This document shows, in pieces, positions 27,558 through 28,102 of a stretch of DNA of 28,102 nucleotides (position 1 is its first letter; every line of letters begins with the position of its first letter). The stretch spans positions 1 through 28,102 of the IMG/VR virus record IMGVR_UViG_3300046355_000222, one strand, 5' to 3'. Both the position numbers and the translations under genes were made by a program. The notes under the pieces were generated by a model. That model was not told where the DNA came from, made no database searches, and saw only the letters and a list, made by a program, of their open reading frames with translations. The DNA is from a virus.

Positions 27558-28102
27558 ATGGCTACTAAGGAAACTAAGCCCACCACGGCTGAAGGTCAAC
27601 TCGCTGAAGACAGCATCCTTAACCAGTTCAAGCGCAAAGACGACGCTAAGAAACTCGTCGCATGGGTCAAGCAAGAGTACGAGAAGTCGAAGCAAGCACG
27701 CAAACAAGAAGAACTCGACTGGTACCTGCAACTAGCGTTCTACAACGGTTACCAGTACCACACTTGGGAAAAGGTTGGCAACGGGCAAGTTCTATCCGAA
27801 GAACCAAACCCACAACGCCTACCACGCATCACCGTGAACCGCATCGAACCAATCATCCGAACCGAAATCGCTAAGACTTCTTCGGGTCGCCCATCAGCCA
27901 CAGTTGTCCCAGCATCAAACGACGACGACGACCTGATGGCTGCCGCTGCCGCTGAGCAGGTCTGGCAAGCAATGTACGACAAAACCAACTTCCAAAACGA
28001 CATCACACTCAAGTCAGAGTTCTGGCGTGCAACCACAGGTAACTGCTTCATCAAAACCTACTGGGACCCAAGCGTTCAAGAAATCACCCCAACCCCAGTG
28101 AC
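27558..28102 (+). CDS. Portal protein, N-terminal part (3' end outside window)
   Basis: This gives 181 codons up to the window edge with no stop. The start ATG at 27558 is 4 nt after the previous stop. The sequence KQARKQEELDWYLQLAFYNGYQYHTW, then RITVNRIEPIIRTEIAKTSSGRPSATVVP, and EFWRATTGNCFIKTYWDP, matches podovirus or P22-type portal proteins, which form the ring through which DNA enters the capsid. Position right after terminase supports the call. Codons are A/C-rich like the left-end virion gene, as expected if they belong to one operon. Confidence 0.9.
   Translation, partial: MATKETKPTTAEGQLAEDSILNQFKRKDDAKKLVAWVKQEYEKSKQARKQEELDWYLQLAFYNGYQYHTWEKVGNGQVLSEEPNPQRLPRITVNRIEPIIRTEIAKTSSGRPSATVVPASNDDDDLMAAAAAEQVWQAMYDKTNFQNDITLKSEFWRATTGNCFIKTYWDPSVQEITPTPV

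Overview
This window looks like most of the non-capsid part of a tailed, probably podovirus-like, bacteriophage genome infecting an actinobacterium. The host inference rests mainly on a WhiB-type Fe-S regulator gene (15543-15905). It is supported by two promoters whose -10 box sits 6 nt from the start codon with no ribosome binding site, a leaderless arrangement common in Actinobacteria. Base composition looks moderate rather than high-GC, which would fit a low-GC (for example aquatic) actinobacterium; that last step is inference. No integrase or attachment site was seen.

Layout. (a) 1-1745, plus strand: the 3' end of a large virion protein gene and a small acidic gene, closed by a two-way terminator. 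(b) 6585-1760, minus strand: one tightly overlapping operon driven by a leaderless promoter. It encodes a double helix-turn-helix regulator, a homeodomain-like protein, a tail-fibre protein, a lysis group (candidate holins flanking a CHAP endolysin) and several small basic proteins. (c) 6755-8201, plus strand: a coiled-coil protein and small genes, then a repeat- and hairpin-rich intergenic region (8202-8517) with a promoter, direct repeats and an operator-like palindrome. (d) 8518-10119, plus strand: nine tiny translationally coupled genes, several of them cysteine-rich. The last contains three perfect DnaA boxes at 12-bp spacing and is followed by an inverted-repeat-rich segment, a candidate replication origin. 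(e) 10374-20578, plus strand: DNA-binding and hypothetical genes, an SNF2-like helicase, a DUF3310 protein, WhiB, a RecB/Cas4-like nuclease, an OB-fold protein, a primase-SF3 helicase and an HNH protein, then a tRNA-Gln. (f) 24954-20747, minus strand: a tail-fibre operon with a collagen-like fibre, a zinc ribbon, a small HTH-like protein and a metallophosphoesterase, ending at an unusually structured terminator. (g) 24989-28102, plus strand: a PD-(D/E)XK nuclease, the large terminase, two overlapping small genes and the portal protein, which runs off the right edge.

The right edge (portal) and left edge (end of a virion gene) suggest that the capsid and tail genes lie outside the window and join the two ends on a circularly permuted or circular map. 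The plus strand is visibly A/C-rich from 1 to about 6.6 kb whichever way genes point. It is strongly G/T-rich from about 7.9 to 16.6 kb and A/C-leaning again near the right end. This strand asymmetry, with the DnaA boxes near 10.1 kb, points to replication starting in the 7-10 kb region. Replication genes lie on one side of that point and virion and lysis genes on the other.
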